Shown here: piece after piece, positions 5,522-10,813 of the stretch | Layout: each line of letters begins with the position of its first letter | How positions within the stretch are numbered: the first letter of the stretch is position 1 | Assembly (NCBI GenBank): GCA_910578035.1 | Contig: CAJTOB010000069.1 | Span: forward strand, 1 to 10,813 | Direction: 5' to 3' | Source of the DNA: an uncultured Muribaculaceae bacterium | GTDB lineage: Bacteria; Bacteroidota; Bacteroidia; Bacteroidales; Muribaculaceae | DNA: 10,813 nt | Program-made: the position numbers and the translations under genes | Notes under the pieces: model-generated | The model's input: only the letters and a program-made list of their open reading frames with translations | Told to the model about the DNA's origin: nothing | The model's database searches: none

Positions 5522-6316
5522 TCAGGAGGGCTGCTTGCCGATGTAGGCGAGGATGCCGCCGTCGACGTAGAGGATGTGGCCGTTTACGAAGTCGGAGGCA
5601 GATGAGGCTAGGAAGACTGCTGGGCCCATGAGGTCTTCGGGGGTGCCCCAGCGGCCGGCGGGAGTCTTGGAGACGATGAACTGGTCGAAGGGATGGCGGC
5701 TGCCGTCGGGCTGGCGTTCGCGCAGAGGGGCAGTCTGGGGAGTGGCTATATAGCCCGGGCCGATGCCGTTGCACTGAATGTTTGCTTCGCCATACTCAGA
5801 GCAGATGTTGCGGGTGAGCATTTTAAGACCGCCTTTGGCTGCGGCGTAGGCCGATACGGTCTCGCGGCCGAGTTCGCTCATCATAGAGCAGATATTGATG
5901 ATTTTGCCGTGACCTTTCTTAATCATGCCGGGGATAACGGCCTTGGCGCAGATGAAGGGAGCGACGAGGTCGATGTCTACCACCTTGCGGAAATCTTCCA
6001 CGTCCATGTCGGTCATAGGTATGCGCTTGATGATGCCGGCGTTGTTTACGAGGATATCGATGGTTCCTACACTCTTTTCGATGTCAGCCACCATTGCGCG
6101 TACGCCTTCTTCGTCGGTAACGTCGCACATATAACCCTTGGCCTCGATGCCTGCTTCTTTGTAGTTGGCGATTCCGAGGTCCATCGAAGCCTGTGTGTTG
6201 CAGTTATATACAATTTTTGCGCCTGCTTCGTGAAGAGCCTTTGCGATAGCGAATCCGATGCCGTAGACACCACCTGTGACGAGGGCTACCTTACCCTCCA
6301 AAGAGAAATTTACCAT
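5522..6316 (-). CDS. kduD: 2-dehydro-3-deoxy-D-gluconate 5-dehydrogenase (KduD), short-chain dehydrogenase
   Basis: The 264-aa protein is a cytoplasmic classical short-chain dehydrogenase/reductase that would reduce 2,5-diketo-3-deoxygluconate, the KduI product, to 2-keto-3-deoxygluconate with NAD(P)H. The cofactor glycine motif TGGVYGIG lies at 14-21 and NNAG at 91-94. The catalytic residues are S144, Y157 and K161 (YAAAK), and the dinucleotide-fold end GGIL follows VD near 252-256. The length is normal. The ATG at 6316 follows an A/T-rich leader and gives the usual FSLEGKVALVTGG opening. KduD cannot be separated from gluconate 5-dehydrogenase by motifs alone, but kduI, kdgK and the EIIC-like gene downstream favour KduD. 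It begins 64 bp after queA with no clear terminator between. Downstream, the four-helix-bundle unit separates it from the rest of the pathway. No signal peptide is present, in contrast to KduI. Confidence 0.87.
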   Translation of the reverse strand: MVNFSLEGKVALVTGGVYGIGFAIAKALHEAGAKIVYNCNTQASMDLGIANYKEAGIEAKGYMCDVTDEEGVRAMVADIEKSVGTIDILVNNAGIIKRIPMTDMDVEDFRKVVDIDLVAPFICAKAVIPGMIKKGHGKIINICSMMSELGRETVSAYAAAKGGLKMLTRNICSEYGEANIQCNGIGPGYIATPQTAPLRERQPDGSRHPFDQFIVSKTPAGRWGTPEDLMGPAVFLASSASDFVNGHILYVDGGILAYIGKQPS

Positions 6317-6380
6317 TTTATGATAATGTTAGTTTACTGTTTCGTTTTGTGATTATATACGTTTCGTGTTTTATATCCAC

Positions 6381-7604
6381 TCAACGAGTAAAGAGGCAGG
6401 CATCGCCGTAGCTGAGGAAGCGGTAACCGGCGCTGAGGGCGTGGTCGTAGACCTGCCGCCATTCCGGGCCGATGAATGCCGATACGAGCAGAAGGAGCGT
6501 TGATGCCGGCTGATGGAAGTTTGTCACCATTGAGCCGACAATGCGGTAGCGGTAAGACGGCGCTATGATTATGCGGGTATGAGCCAGCAGGGTGCTGTCG
6601 CCGGTTTTGTCGAGGTAAGCCACAACTGCACGCAGAGCCTCGGAGGCAGCCATGTCGCCATTCGCGGGCTCGTAGGGCGTCCATTGGGGCAGTTCGCCGG
6701 TCCACCGGCCCTCGGCCATGAGCACTCCGATGTGATATAGGCTTTCGAGGGTGCGCACCGATGTGGTGCCGACGGCGGCTATCGGGCGTCCGGCATCAAT
6801 GGCGTCTGCAAGGTCTGCAATAAAATCGCGGTCTACGGCTATGAACTCGCTGTGCATGTCGTGGTCGCCGATTTTATCGGCCGATACGGGTCGGAATGTG
6901 CCTGCACCTACGTGGAGCGTCACCTCTCGGCGTTCAATGCCGGCCTCGTCGAGACGTCCGAGCAGCGCGGGAGTGAAGTGTAGCCCGGCTGTCGGGGCTG
7001 CAACAGAGCCTTCGATATGGCTGTAGACGGTCTGATAGTCGGTGCTGTCTGAACTTTCAGACCGGCGGTTGAGGTATGGCGGAATGGGAATTTCACCTGC
7101 AGCCGAAATAATCTCCGAAAAAGAGACCTCGGGAGCGTTCCAGTCGAAGCGTACAGTCTGGCCCGGGGTGCCGGGTGCACTGGTTCTGGTGGCATGGAGG
7201 TCGAATTTCACGCCTTTAACCTCGAGCGGCATTGTCAACACGCCTTCTTTCCACTTTTTCGAGTTTCCGATGAGACAGTTCCACGAGCAGGACGCCGTCG
7301 AGGCGAACGATTGCGCGTAGTCGGCCGGACAGTCGGGCTCGAGGCAGAAAATTTCAATTGCAGCGCCTGTGTCTTTGGTGAAGCGCAGGCGCGCATTGAT
7401 AACGCGCGTGTTATTGTAAATCAGCATGGTGCCGGGCTCAAGCAGCGCGGGCAGTTCAGAGAAAATATGGTCTTCGGGCGCTTGGCCGGGCTTGTAGCAC
7501 AGCAGTTTGCAGGCATCGCGCTCGGCAAGGGGGTGACGGGCAATGCGTTCGTCGGGCAGAGGATAGTCGTATTCCTCGATAGATATATTTCGCGGGTCGG
7601 TCAT
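6381..7604 (-). CDS. queA: S-adenosylmethionine:tRNA ribosyltransferase-isomerase (QueA)
   Basis: QueA transfers and isomerises the ribosyl part of S-adenosylmethionine onto 7-aminomethyl-7-deazaguanine at the tRNA wobble position, making epoxyqueuosine. Landmarks, numbered from the MTDPRN start: YDYPLPDERIARHPL (12-26), LIYNNTRVINARL (61-73), VGAGTFRPVSADKIGDHDMH (232-251), AVGTTSVRTLES (277-288), TNFHQPASTLLLLVSAFIG (361-379) and YRFLSYGDACLF (394-405). At about 407 aa it is longer than E. coli QueA (about 356 aa) and fits the long type found in Bacteroidota. The open frame extends to 7646, but the extra residues (MVPFFFVILRKI) lack homology-like features and overlap a TAnnTTTG box, so Met at 7604 or 7610 is preferred. 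It is functionally unrelated to its neighbours, and read-through into kduD is possible. Confidence 0.93.
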   Translation of the reverse strand: MTDPRNISIEEYDYPLPDERIARHPLAERDACKLLCYKPGQAPEDHIFSELPALLEPGTMLIYNNTRVINARLRFTKDTGAAIEIFCLEPDCPADYAQSFASTASCSWNCLIGNSKKWKEGVLTMPLEVKGVKFDLHATRTSAPGTPGQTVRFDWNAPEVSFSEIISAAGEIPIPPYLNRRSESSDSTDYQTVYSHIEGSVAAPTAGLHFTPALLGRLDEAGIERREVTLHVGAGTFRPVSADKIGDHDMHSEFIAVDRDFIADLADAIDAGRPIAAVGTTSVRTLESLYHIGVLMAEGRWTGELPQWTPYEPANGDMAASEALRAVVAYLDKTGDSTLLAHTRIIIAPSYRYRIVGSMVTNFHQPASTLLLLVSAFIGPEWRQVYDHALSAGYRFLSYGDACLFTR

Positions 7605-7619
7605 TTCCATAATTTTACG

Positions 7620-7627
7620 CAAAATTA
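7620..7627 (-). promoter_or_regulatory. Possible -7 promoter box for queA
   Basis: The minus strand reads TAATTTTG, an exact match to TAnnTTTG. It ends 9 nt before the ATG at 7610 and 15 nt before the ATG at 7604, so transcription would start almost at the start codon, giving a leaderless or near-leaderless mRNA. It follows the GC-rich hairpin at 7661-7692. No good -33 element is visible. Confidence 0.35.
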
Positions 7628-7660
7628 CGAAAAAAAAGGGAACCACGCTTATATAAAATG

Positions 7661-7692
7661 AGCGCGCCCGGGCGAAGTGCTGCAGGCGCGCT
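7661..7692 (-). terminator. GC-rich hairpin after the outer-membrane barrel gene
   Basis: AGCGCGCC (7661-7668) and GGCGCGCT (7685-7692) form a perfect 8-bp stem with a 16-nt loop. It begins 24 nt past the barrel gene stop codon and is followed on the minus strand by TCATTTTATAT, a weak U-rich tail. It separates the two envelope genes from queA, as expected for a terminator. Confidence 0.55.
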
Positions 7693-7716
7693 TTGTGATG
7701 TTGTATGTGGAATGGA

Positions 7717-9339
7717 TTAGAAGCGGATACCGGTGGAGATGACGATATTGTTGTAGGAGTCGGAGCGGTCGGCCTGAGGTGTCTTCAGACCTGCGAACGG
7801 GGTGTAGGCATGGAATGTGCTCTTGATGTTGGTGTGCTGGTATGCGAGGTCGATATACCAGCCTTTGTAGCGGTAGCCGAGGCCGAGGCAGATGTTCTGG
7901 GTGTCCTTGTCGAAGGAGTAGCTGGGGTCTGTGCCTGCGGTGTATATCTCGGTGCGGTCGTTGGCGGCGGCATCGCGCATGTTGGACGTCTGGTAGTTGT
8001 AGCCGGCGCGTACGCTGAACGAGGGCGTTATGCGGTATTCGGCGCCGACGCGGACGATGTTTGCGGCTTTGTAGTAGGACTTTATGTCTTCATTGCCAAG
8101 TTTGTCTTCAACGAAATTGTTGCCCCATGTGCCGTATTGCTGATACTTCATCTTCATGTCGGAGTATGCCACGCGCTCGTAGTCGACGCTGAGGATAGCC
8201 TTGCTGCCGATGACGGTCGATGCGCCAATCATGAAGCGCCATGGCGAGTTTAGACGCCAGTCATAATTGAAGTCGTTGGTGTATTCTGAGGTCTCGAAGG
8301 GTTTCTGAGCGCCCTTTTCAGTGAATCGCCCGTTTATCTCGCCGTAGCCCTGATTTGTGAGGTGCAGCCAGGTCGGTGTATGGATTGCGAAACCAAGACG
8401 CAGTGCTTCGATGGGACGCACGATAAGGCCGAATTTGATGTTGGCACCGGTGCCTGTGGTGCGCTTGATGTTGTAGAGACCGAAGCCAGCGTTGCCGGTG
8501 GTCATATAACCAGGATCTTTGTCCTTATCTGGGGTGTAGTAAATATACGCGTCACTCATACTTTCGCTGTAGTTGGTCTGGCGTGTATATTCCATGTCGA
8601 TGATTCCGACACCAAGACCCCAGAAGACAACGTCGTTGAAGTTTCCGGCGAAGTCGATGTTGTATTCGTCGGTGTGGCCTGTTTCGCGGACGTCGTACAA
8701 GGCGTCGGCGATGGTGCCGTTCTGGAAGAGACCGGCATATTCGGTGTTAGACCCGGTATTGTTGATAATCATCGAGTTGTAGGCCAGAATCGAGAGCCAG
8801 TCGTTGCTTGAGTCGAGGAATGGATTGTAGTTCTTGTCATCGTCGAAAAGCATTTCCGACGAGTTCACTCCCTGGGTGTATGACGCGATATAGTTAGAGA
8901 GCGAGGTCTCTGTAGGCATGTTGTAGCCTCTGAAGCGGCGGTCGAAGGCGTTGAGACGATTGTAGCTTACGCCCCACGACAGACTGTTCATGGCGCCGTT
9001 GAGGCCTATTACGCCTACATAGCCGAAGTTATCGAAGAAAGCCTTTGTCTGGTTTTCTTTATATGAGCCCTGGTCGGTGTCGGTCTTATAGTTTCGTATG
9101 CTCACATCGAATGTGAGGCCTACATCGCTTTTACGGTATATACCGAGGCCGGCGGGGTTCTGTGTCATAGACGAAATATCGCCTCCGAGCGAAGTGAAAG
9201 CACCGCCCATAGATATGAAGCGGGCTGTGCCGCGCAGCTGAGTAGGGGTGATGGTATTGGCATCGACGGCACTCTGGGCTGCAGCTCCTGCCGGGAGCAG
9301 GAGCGCAAGACCAAGAGATGATAGAAGAGTCTTTTTCAT
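7717..9339 (-). CDS. Outer-membrane beta-barrel, OMPP1/FadL/TodX-type transporter
   Basis: The 540-aa protein starts with a signal peptide (MKKTLLSSLGLALLLPAGAAAQ, cleavage near residue 21-22). Next comes a region typical of Bacteroidota FadL-like proteins: RFISMGGAFTSLGGD (40-54), then NPAGLGIYRKSDVGLTF (61-77). The rest is rich in alternating polar/aromatic strands (for example YRYKGWYIDLAYQHT near the C-terminus), and the protein ends in NNIVISTGIRF with a terminal Phe, the usual barrel assembly signal. FadL-type barrels pass hydrophobic compounds through the outer membrane; the substrate here is unknown. Bacteroidota members are often labelled hemin receptor without support. It follows the Trp-rich secreted protein gene by 52 bp and is probably co-transcribed with it. 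The gap between them holds a heptamer-like purine-rich array. The barrel assignment is strong; the exact subfamily is moderate. Confidence 0.82.
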   Translation of the reverse strand: MKKTLLSSLGLALLLPAGAAAQSAVDANTITPTQLRGTARFISMGGAFTSLGGDISSMTQNPAGLGIYRKSDVGLTFDVSIRNYKTDTDQGSYKENQTKAFFDNFGYVGVIGLNGAMNSLSWGVSYNRLNAFDRRFRGYNMPTETSLSNYIASYTQGVNSSEMLFDDDKNYNPFLDSSNDWLSILAYNSMIINNTGSNTEYAGLFQNGTIADALYDVRETGHTDEYNIDFAGNFNDVVFWGLGVGIIDMEYTRQTNYSESMSDAYIYYTPDKDKDPGYMTTGNAGFGLYNIKRTTGTGANIKFGLIVRPIEALRLGFAIHTPTWLHLTNQGYGEINGRFTEKGAQKPFETSEYTNDFNYDWRLNSPWRFMIGASTVIGSKAILSVDYERVAYSDMKMKYQQYGTWGNNFVEDKLGNEDIKSYYKAANIVRVGAEYRITPSFSVRAGYNYQTSNMRDAAANDRTEIYTAGTDPSYSFDKDTQNICLGLGYRYKGWYIDLAYQHTNIKSTFHAYTPFAGLKTPQADRSDSYNNIVISTGIRF

Positions 9340-9355
9340 AGTCGGAACGTGTTTT

Positions 9356-9390
9356 TAGGAGCGAGTTGAGAGGGGCGAGGAGCGAGGAGG
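9356..9390 (-). repeat. Heptamer-like array between the Trp-rich gene and the barrel gene
   Basis: On the minus strand the gap reads as degenerate 7-nt units TCCTCGC, TCCTCGC, CCCTCTC, AACTCGC, TCCTAAA. It is the same style as the arrays at 5023-5056 and 5487-5515 but in a single orientation. It starts right after the stop codon of the Trp-rich gene and ends about 16 nt before the barrel gene start. Confidence 0.55.
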
Positions 9391-9391
9391 C

Positions 9392-10552
9392 TTAGCGGCC
9401 GCGTCCGCGGGAACCGCCACCACCGCCGCCGCCACGGCTTCCGCCGCCGAATCCGCCACCGAATCCGCCTCCTCCGAACCCGGAGTTGCCGGGGCGTGAG
9501 AATGAACTTCCGCTGTTGTGGCTGTTGCGGTTGGAGTTGTAGTTATTGTTGTTATACGAATTGCTGTTCTTGCGGTTTGTGCCGCTGTTATTGTTGTTGC
9601 GGCCTCTGCGGCTGTTGTTTGACGGTGCGTAGTTGCTATTGTCGTTGCCTTGCGAGGGGCGCACTCCATGCGATGGATAGTTCTGGTTGTTCCCATACGA
9701 CGGACGGCCCATATTTCCGGGGCGATTGGAGCTTCCGGGCCGCACATTGCCGTAAGCGGGCGAGTGCGGACGGTTGCCTGCCATTCCGTTGCCATATGAG
9801 GGGGCATGCGGACGGTTGGCGCCGGGGCGGTTGTAGCCCCAGTTTCCGCTGTAAGAAGGCCCCCAATAGCCGGGCCCCCATGCCGGGCCCCAGTATCCGG
9901 GTCCCCAGCCCCAGGAGGGATGGCCCCACGACCAACCCCAGTTCCAGCCCCAGGACGGGCCCCAGAACGGATCGTAGCCCCATGCCCAGTCATACCAGGG
10001 GTCATATCTCCAGCCGAAGCTCCAGTAGGGGCTGCCGAAGCGCCAGCGCCATGAAGGCCGGTAAGCCCAGTTGCTCCAAGGGTCTATATTGTTCACCACA
10101 TATATATTGACGGGTTGAGCTTCGGGCTGCGAGTAGTAATACTGCATGAGGGCTGTATCGCCGGTCTCGGTGATGATGTCGCTGTTGTGGAAACGCTCTA
10201 TACGGCGAGTGTTCTCGAAGTCGTTGCCTCCGAGTTCGCCGCCTTGAGCTGTGGAGTTGTCGGGAGTGTAGGAGCCACGTCGGTTGTAGGTGTCAACGTC
10301 TACAGTCAACGGGCGTGTGCTCGATACCTCGAAGGCGTCCGAGCCGGCAAAATCGGCCTGACGGGAATATTGGCTGTTCAGTTGCTTCTGCCGTTCGGCC
10401 GCTTCTTTTTTGCGTTTGGCCTCTTCCTTTTTGGCTTTAGAGGGAGAGTAGTACAGATCATCGTCGTAATCCTGAGCCGACACAGCTGGAGACGAGGCTG
10501 CAAACCACGTCAGTGCCAACAGGATGGAAAAAATTCGGGTGACCTTTTTCAT
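9392..10552 (-). CDS. Secreted Trp/Gly/Asn-rich low-complexity protein, unknown function
   Basis: I do not recognise a named family for this 386-aa protein. It has a signal peptide (MKKVTRIFSILLALTWFAASSPAVSAQ, cleavage near 26-27) and no lipobox Cys. A charged, probably helical stretch follows (KAKKEEAKRKKEAAERQKQL, 39-58), then an ordinary-looking region to about 155. Residues 159-238 hold 21 tryptophans in 80 residues, in WG/PW/YW repeats such as GPGYWGP. Then come Arg-Pro/Gly/Asn repeats with GNRPH and PSYGN units (about 241-310), an Asn/Ser-rich stretch (310-350) and a Gly-rich tail ending SRGRGR. The composition suggests an extracellular or envelope-associated, partly disordered, possibly carbohydrate- or surface-binding protein; this is inference. 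Similar Bacteroidota proteins are sometimes labelled vitellogenin-like on composition only. It precedes the barrel gene and probably shares its promoter. Repetitive DNA here also opens long frames in other phases, judged not real. Confidence 0.78.
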   Translation of the reverse strand: MKKVTRIFSILLALTWFAASSPAVSAQDYDDDLYYSPSKAKKEEAKRKKEAAERQKQLNSQYSRQADFAGSDAFEVSSTRPLTVDVDTYNRRGSYTPDNSTAQGGELGGNDFENTRRIERFHNSDIITETGDTALMQYYYSQPEAQPVNIYVVNNIDPWSNWAYRPSWRWRFGSPYWSFGWRYDPWYDWAWGYDPFWGPSWGWNWGWSWGHPSWGWGPGYWGPAWGPGYWGPSYSGNWGYNRPGANRPHAPSYGNGMAGNRPHSPAYGNVRPGSSNRPGNMGRPSYGNNQNYPSHGVRPSQGNDNSNYAPSNNSRRGRNNNNSGTNRKNSNSYNNNNYNSNRNSHNSGSSFSRPGNSGFGGGGFGGGFGGGSRGGGGGGGSRGRGR

Positions 10553-10597
10553 TTTCGTAACTTTATAGAATTATAACGTTTGTCAGATTGGTTTTGT

Positions 10598-10632
10598 GCG
10601 CCAGCGGCAAGAATTTAACTTATTGCCGGCGC
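10598..10632 (-). other. Hairpin in the leader of the Trp-rich gene
   Basis: GCGCC (10598-10602) pairs with GGCGC (10628-10632), and GGCAA (10606-10610) with TTGCC (10623-10627), leaving a 3-nt bulge and a 12-nt loop. The outer stem extends two more pairs with one G-U. It lies 46 nt upstream of the start codon, inside the leader predicted from the box at 10680-10687. Confidence 0.45.
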
Positions 10633-10641
10633 GCGTTCTCT

Positions 10642-10670
10642 GTCTGAAATTTAGACGGCGCTAATGCGCC
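10642..10670 (-). other. Two small dyads in the same leader
   Basis: GTCT (10642-10645) pairs with AGAC (10653-10656) around a near-palindromic AAATTT, and directly next to it GGCGC (10657-10661) pairs with GCGCC (10666-10670) around TAAT. Together with the hairpin at 10598-10632 they give a structured leader of about 120 nt. They could be regulatory RNA elements, operator dyads, or remains of an upstream terminator. Confidence 0.35.
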
Positions 10671-10679
10671 AAAGTTTAA

Positions 10680-10687
10680 CAAAGATA
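10680..10687 (-). promoter_or_regulatory. Probable -7 promoter box for the Trp-rich gene and barrel operon
   Basis: The minus strand reads TATCTTTG, an exact TAnnTTTG match, about 128 nt upstream of the ATG at 10552. Transcription would start near 10673, giving a leader of about 120 nt. The -33 region is not clear-cut. Confidence 0.45.
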
Positions 10688-10761
10688 TGTATTATAAGTG
10701 GCTTGGGAGCGTTAAAATCCTCTTTTTAAACATTTTTAGTATTTGACGTGCTCTTTTTTTA

Positions 10762-10795
10762 AGAGGTTGTTTAATAACATATGTGAAATCACAGG
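10762..10795 (+). repeat. Right copy of the 34-bp inverted repeat shared with 22-55
   Basis: Read on the plus strand, that is outward, it starts AGAGGTTGTTTAA, contains ACATATGT and the dyad TGTGA-AA-TCACA, and ends CACAGG. It is preceded by a T-rich run (10753-10760). It differs from the left copy at two positions only, and similarity ends at both borders. The last 18 bases of the window beyond it show nothing else recognisable. Confidence 0.8.
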
Positions 10796-10813
10796 GCCAA
10801 AAGTACGAGATGG

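Noticed and set aside
9355..10005. Second minus-strand frame of 216 codons in the Trp-rich gene
   Set aside because: It overlaps the gene with signal peptide in another phase, is rich in Thr/Ala/Arg as expected from shifted Gly/Asn/Trp repeats, and has no signal or domain of its own.
9496..10110. Plus-strand Cys-rich frame opposite the Asn/Gly/Trp-rich region
   Set aside because: The cysteines and glycines are the antisense reading of Asn/Gly/Trp-rich codons; there is no promoter or family match.
22..10795. The whole window as one transposon bounded by the edge repeats
   Set aside because: No transposase, integrase or resolvase is inside, and the contents include a housekeeping gene (queA) and a metabolic cluster. 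Edge repeats belonging to elements outside the window are more likely.
10763..10795. CRP-type operator from TGTGA and TCACA in the right edge repeat
   Set aside because: The half sites are 2 nt apart instead of the 6 nt expected for CRP, and the left copy breaks the half sites, so only a generic dyad is claimed.
10810..10813. ATG at the right end as the start of a plus-strand gene
   Set aside because: Only four bases are visible, so no coding evidence is available.

Overview
The window looks like chromosomal DNA from a Bacteroidota member, probably a gut Bacteroidales. The evidence is the mix of families (FadL/OMPP1-type barrel with a C-terminal Phe, long-form QueA, signal peptides ending in SAQ/AAQ), start codons without clear Shine-Dalgarno sequences, and several TAnnTTTG boxes of the Bacteroidota sigma type in gaps. 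Family-level placement (something like Muribaculaceae) is only a guess. Eight of the nine genes lie on the minus strand, so transcription runs from high to low coordinates.

Right part (10813 to 7717): a leader with hairpins, then a secreted Trp/Gly/Asn-rich protein of unknown function (10552-9392), then an outer-membrane beta-barrel of the OMPP1/FadL/TodX type (9339-7717) followed by a GC-rich hairpin that may be its terminator. Next comes queA (about 7604-6381), a tRNA queuosine gene unrelated to its neighbours.

Left part (6316 to 117): a uronate-catabolism cluster. In order of transcription it holds kduD (5-keto/2-keto-3-deoxygluconate dehydrogenase), a GatC-like PTS EIIC membrane protein with no EIIA/EIIB, kduI overlapping it by ATGA, a GltD-like iron-sulfur flavoprotein, and kdgK (2-keto-3-deoxygluconate kinase). 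This KduI carries a signal peptide exactly in front of the normal enzyme start, so it should be periplasmic. The arrangement suggests that unsaturated uronates released by periplasmic lyases and hydrolases are isomerised in the periplasm, carried in by the EIIC-like protein without phosphorylation, reduced by KduD and phosphorylated by KdgK. This transport model is inference. The aldolase step (KdgA) is not in the window.

The cluster is interrupted between kduD and the EIIC gene by the only plus-strand gene, a four-helix-bundle (S23/IVS family) protein. It is flanked by 20-bp inverted repeats built from heptamers of the type TACCTCG. Related heptamer or octamer arrays fill most other gaps (about 57-107, 1143-1180, 2591-2664, 9356-9390), and in three places they form divergent inverted pairs. 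Finally, a 34-bp sequence occurs near both ends of the window in inverted orientation (22-55 and 10762-10795, 32/34 identical). It may mark insertion-sequence ends or shared outward-facing regulatory DNA just outside. No rRNA, tRNA, CRISPR array or transposase was recognised.
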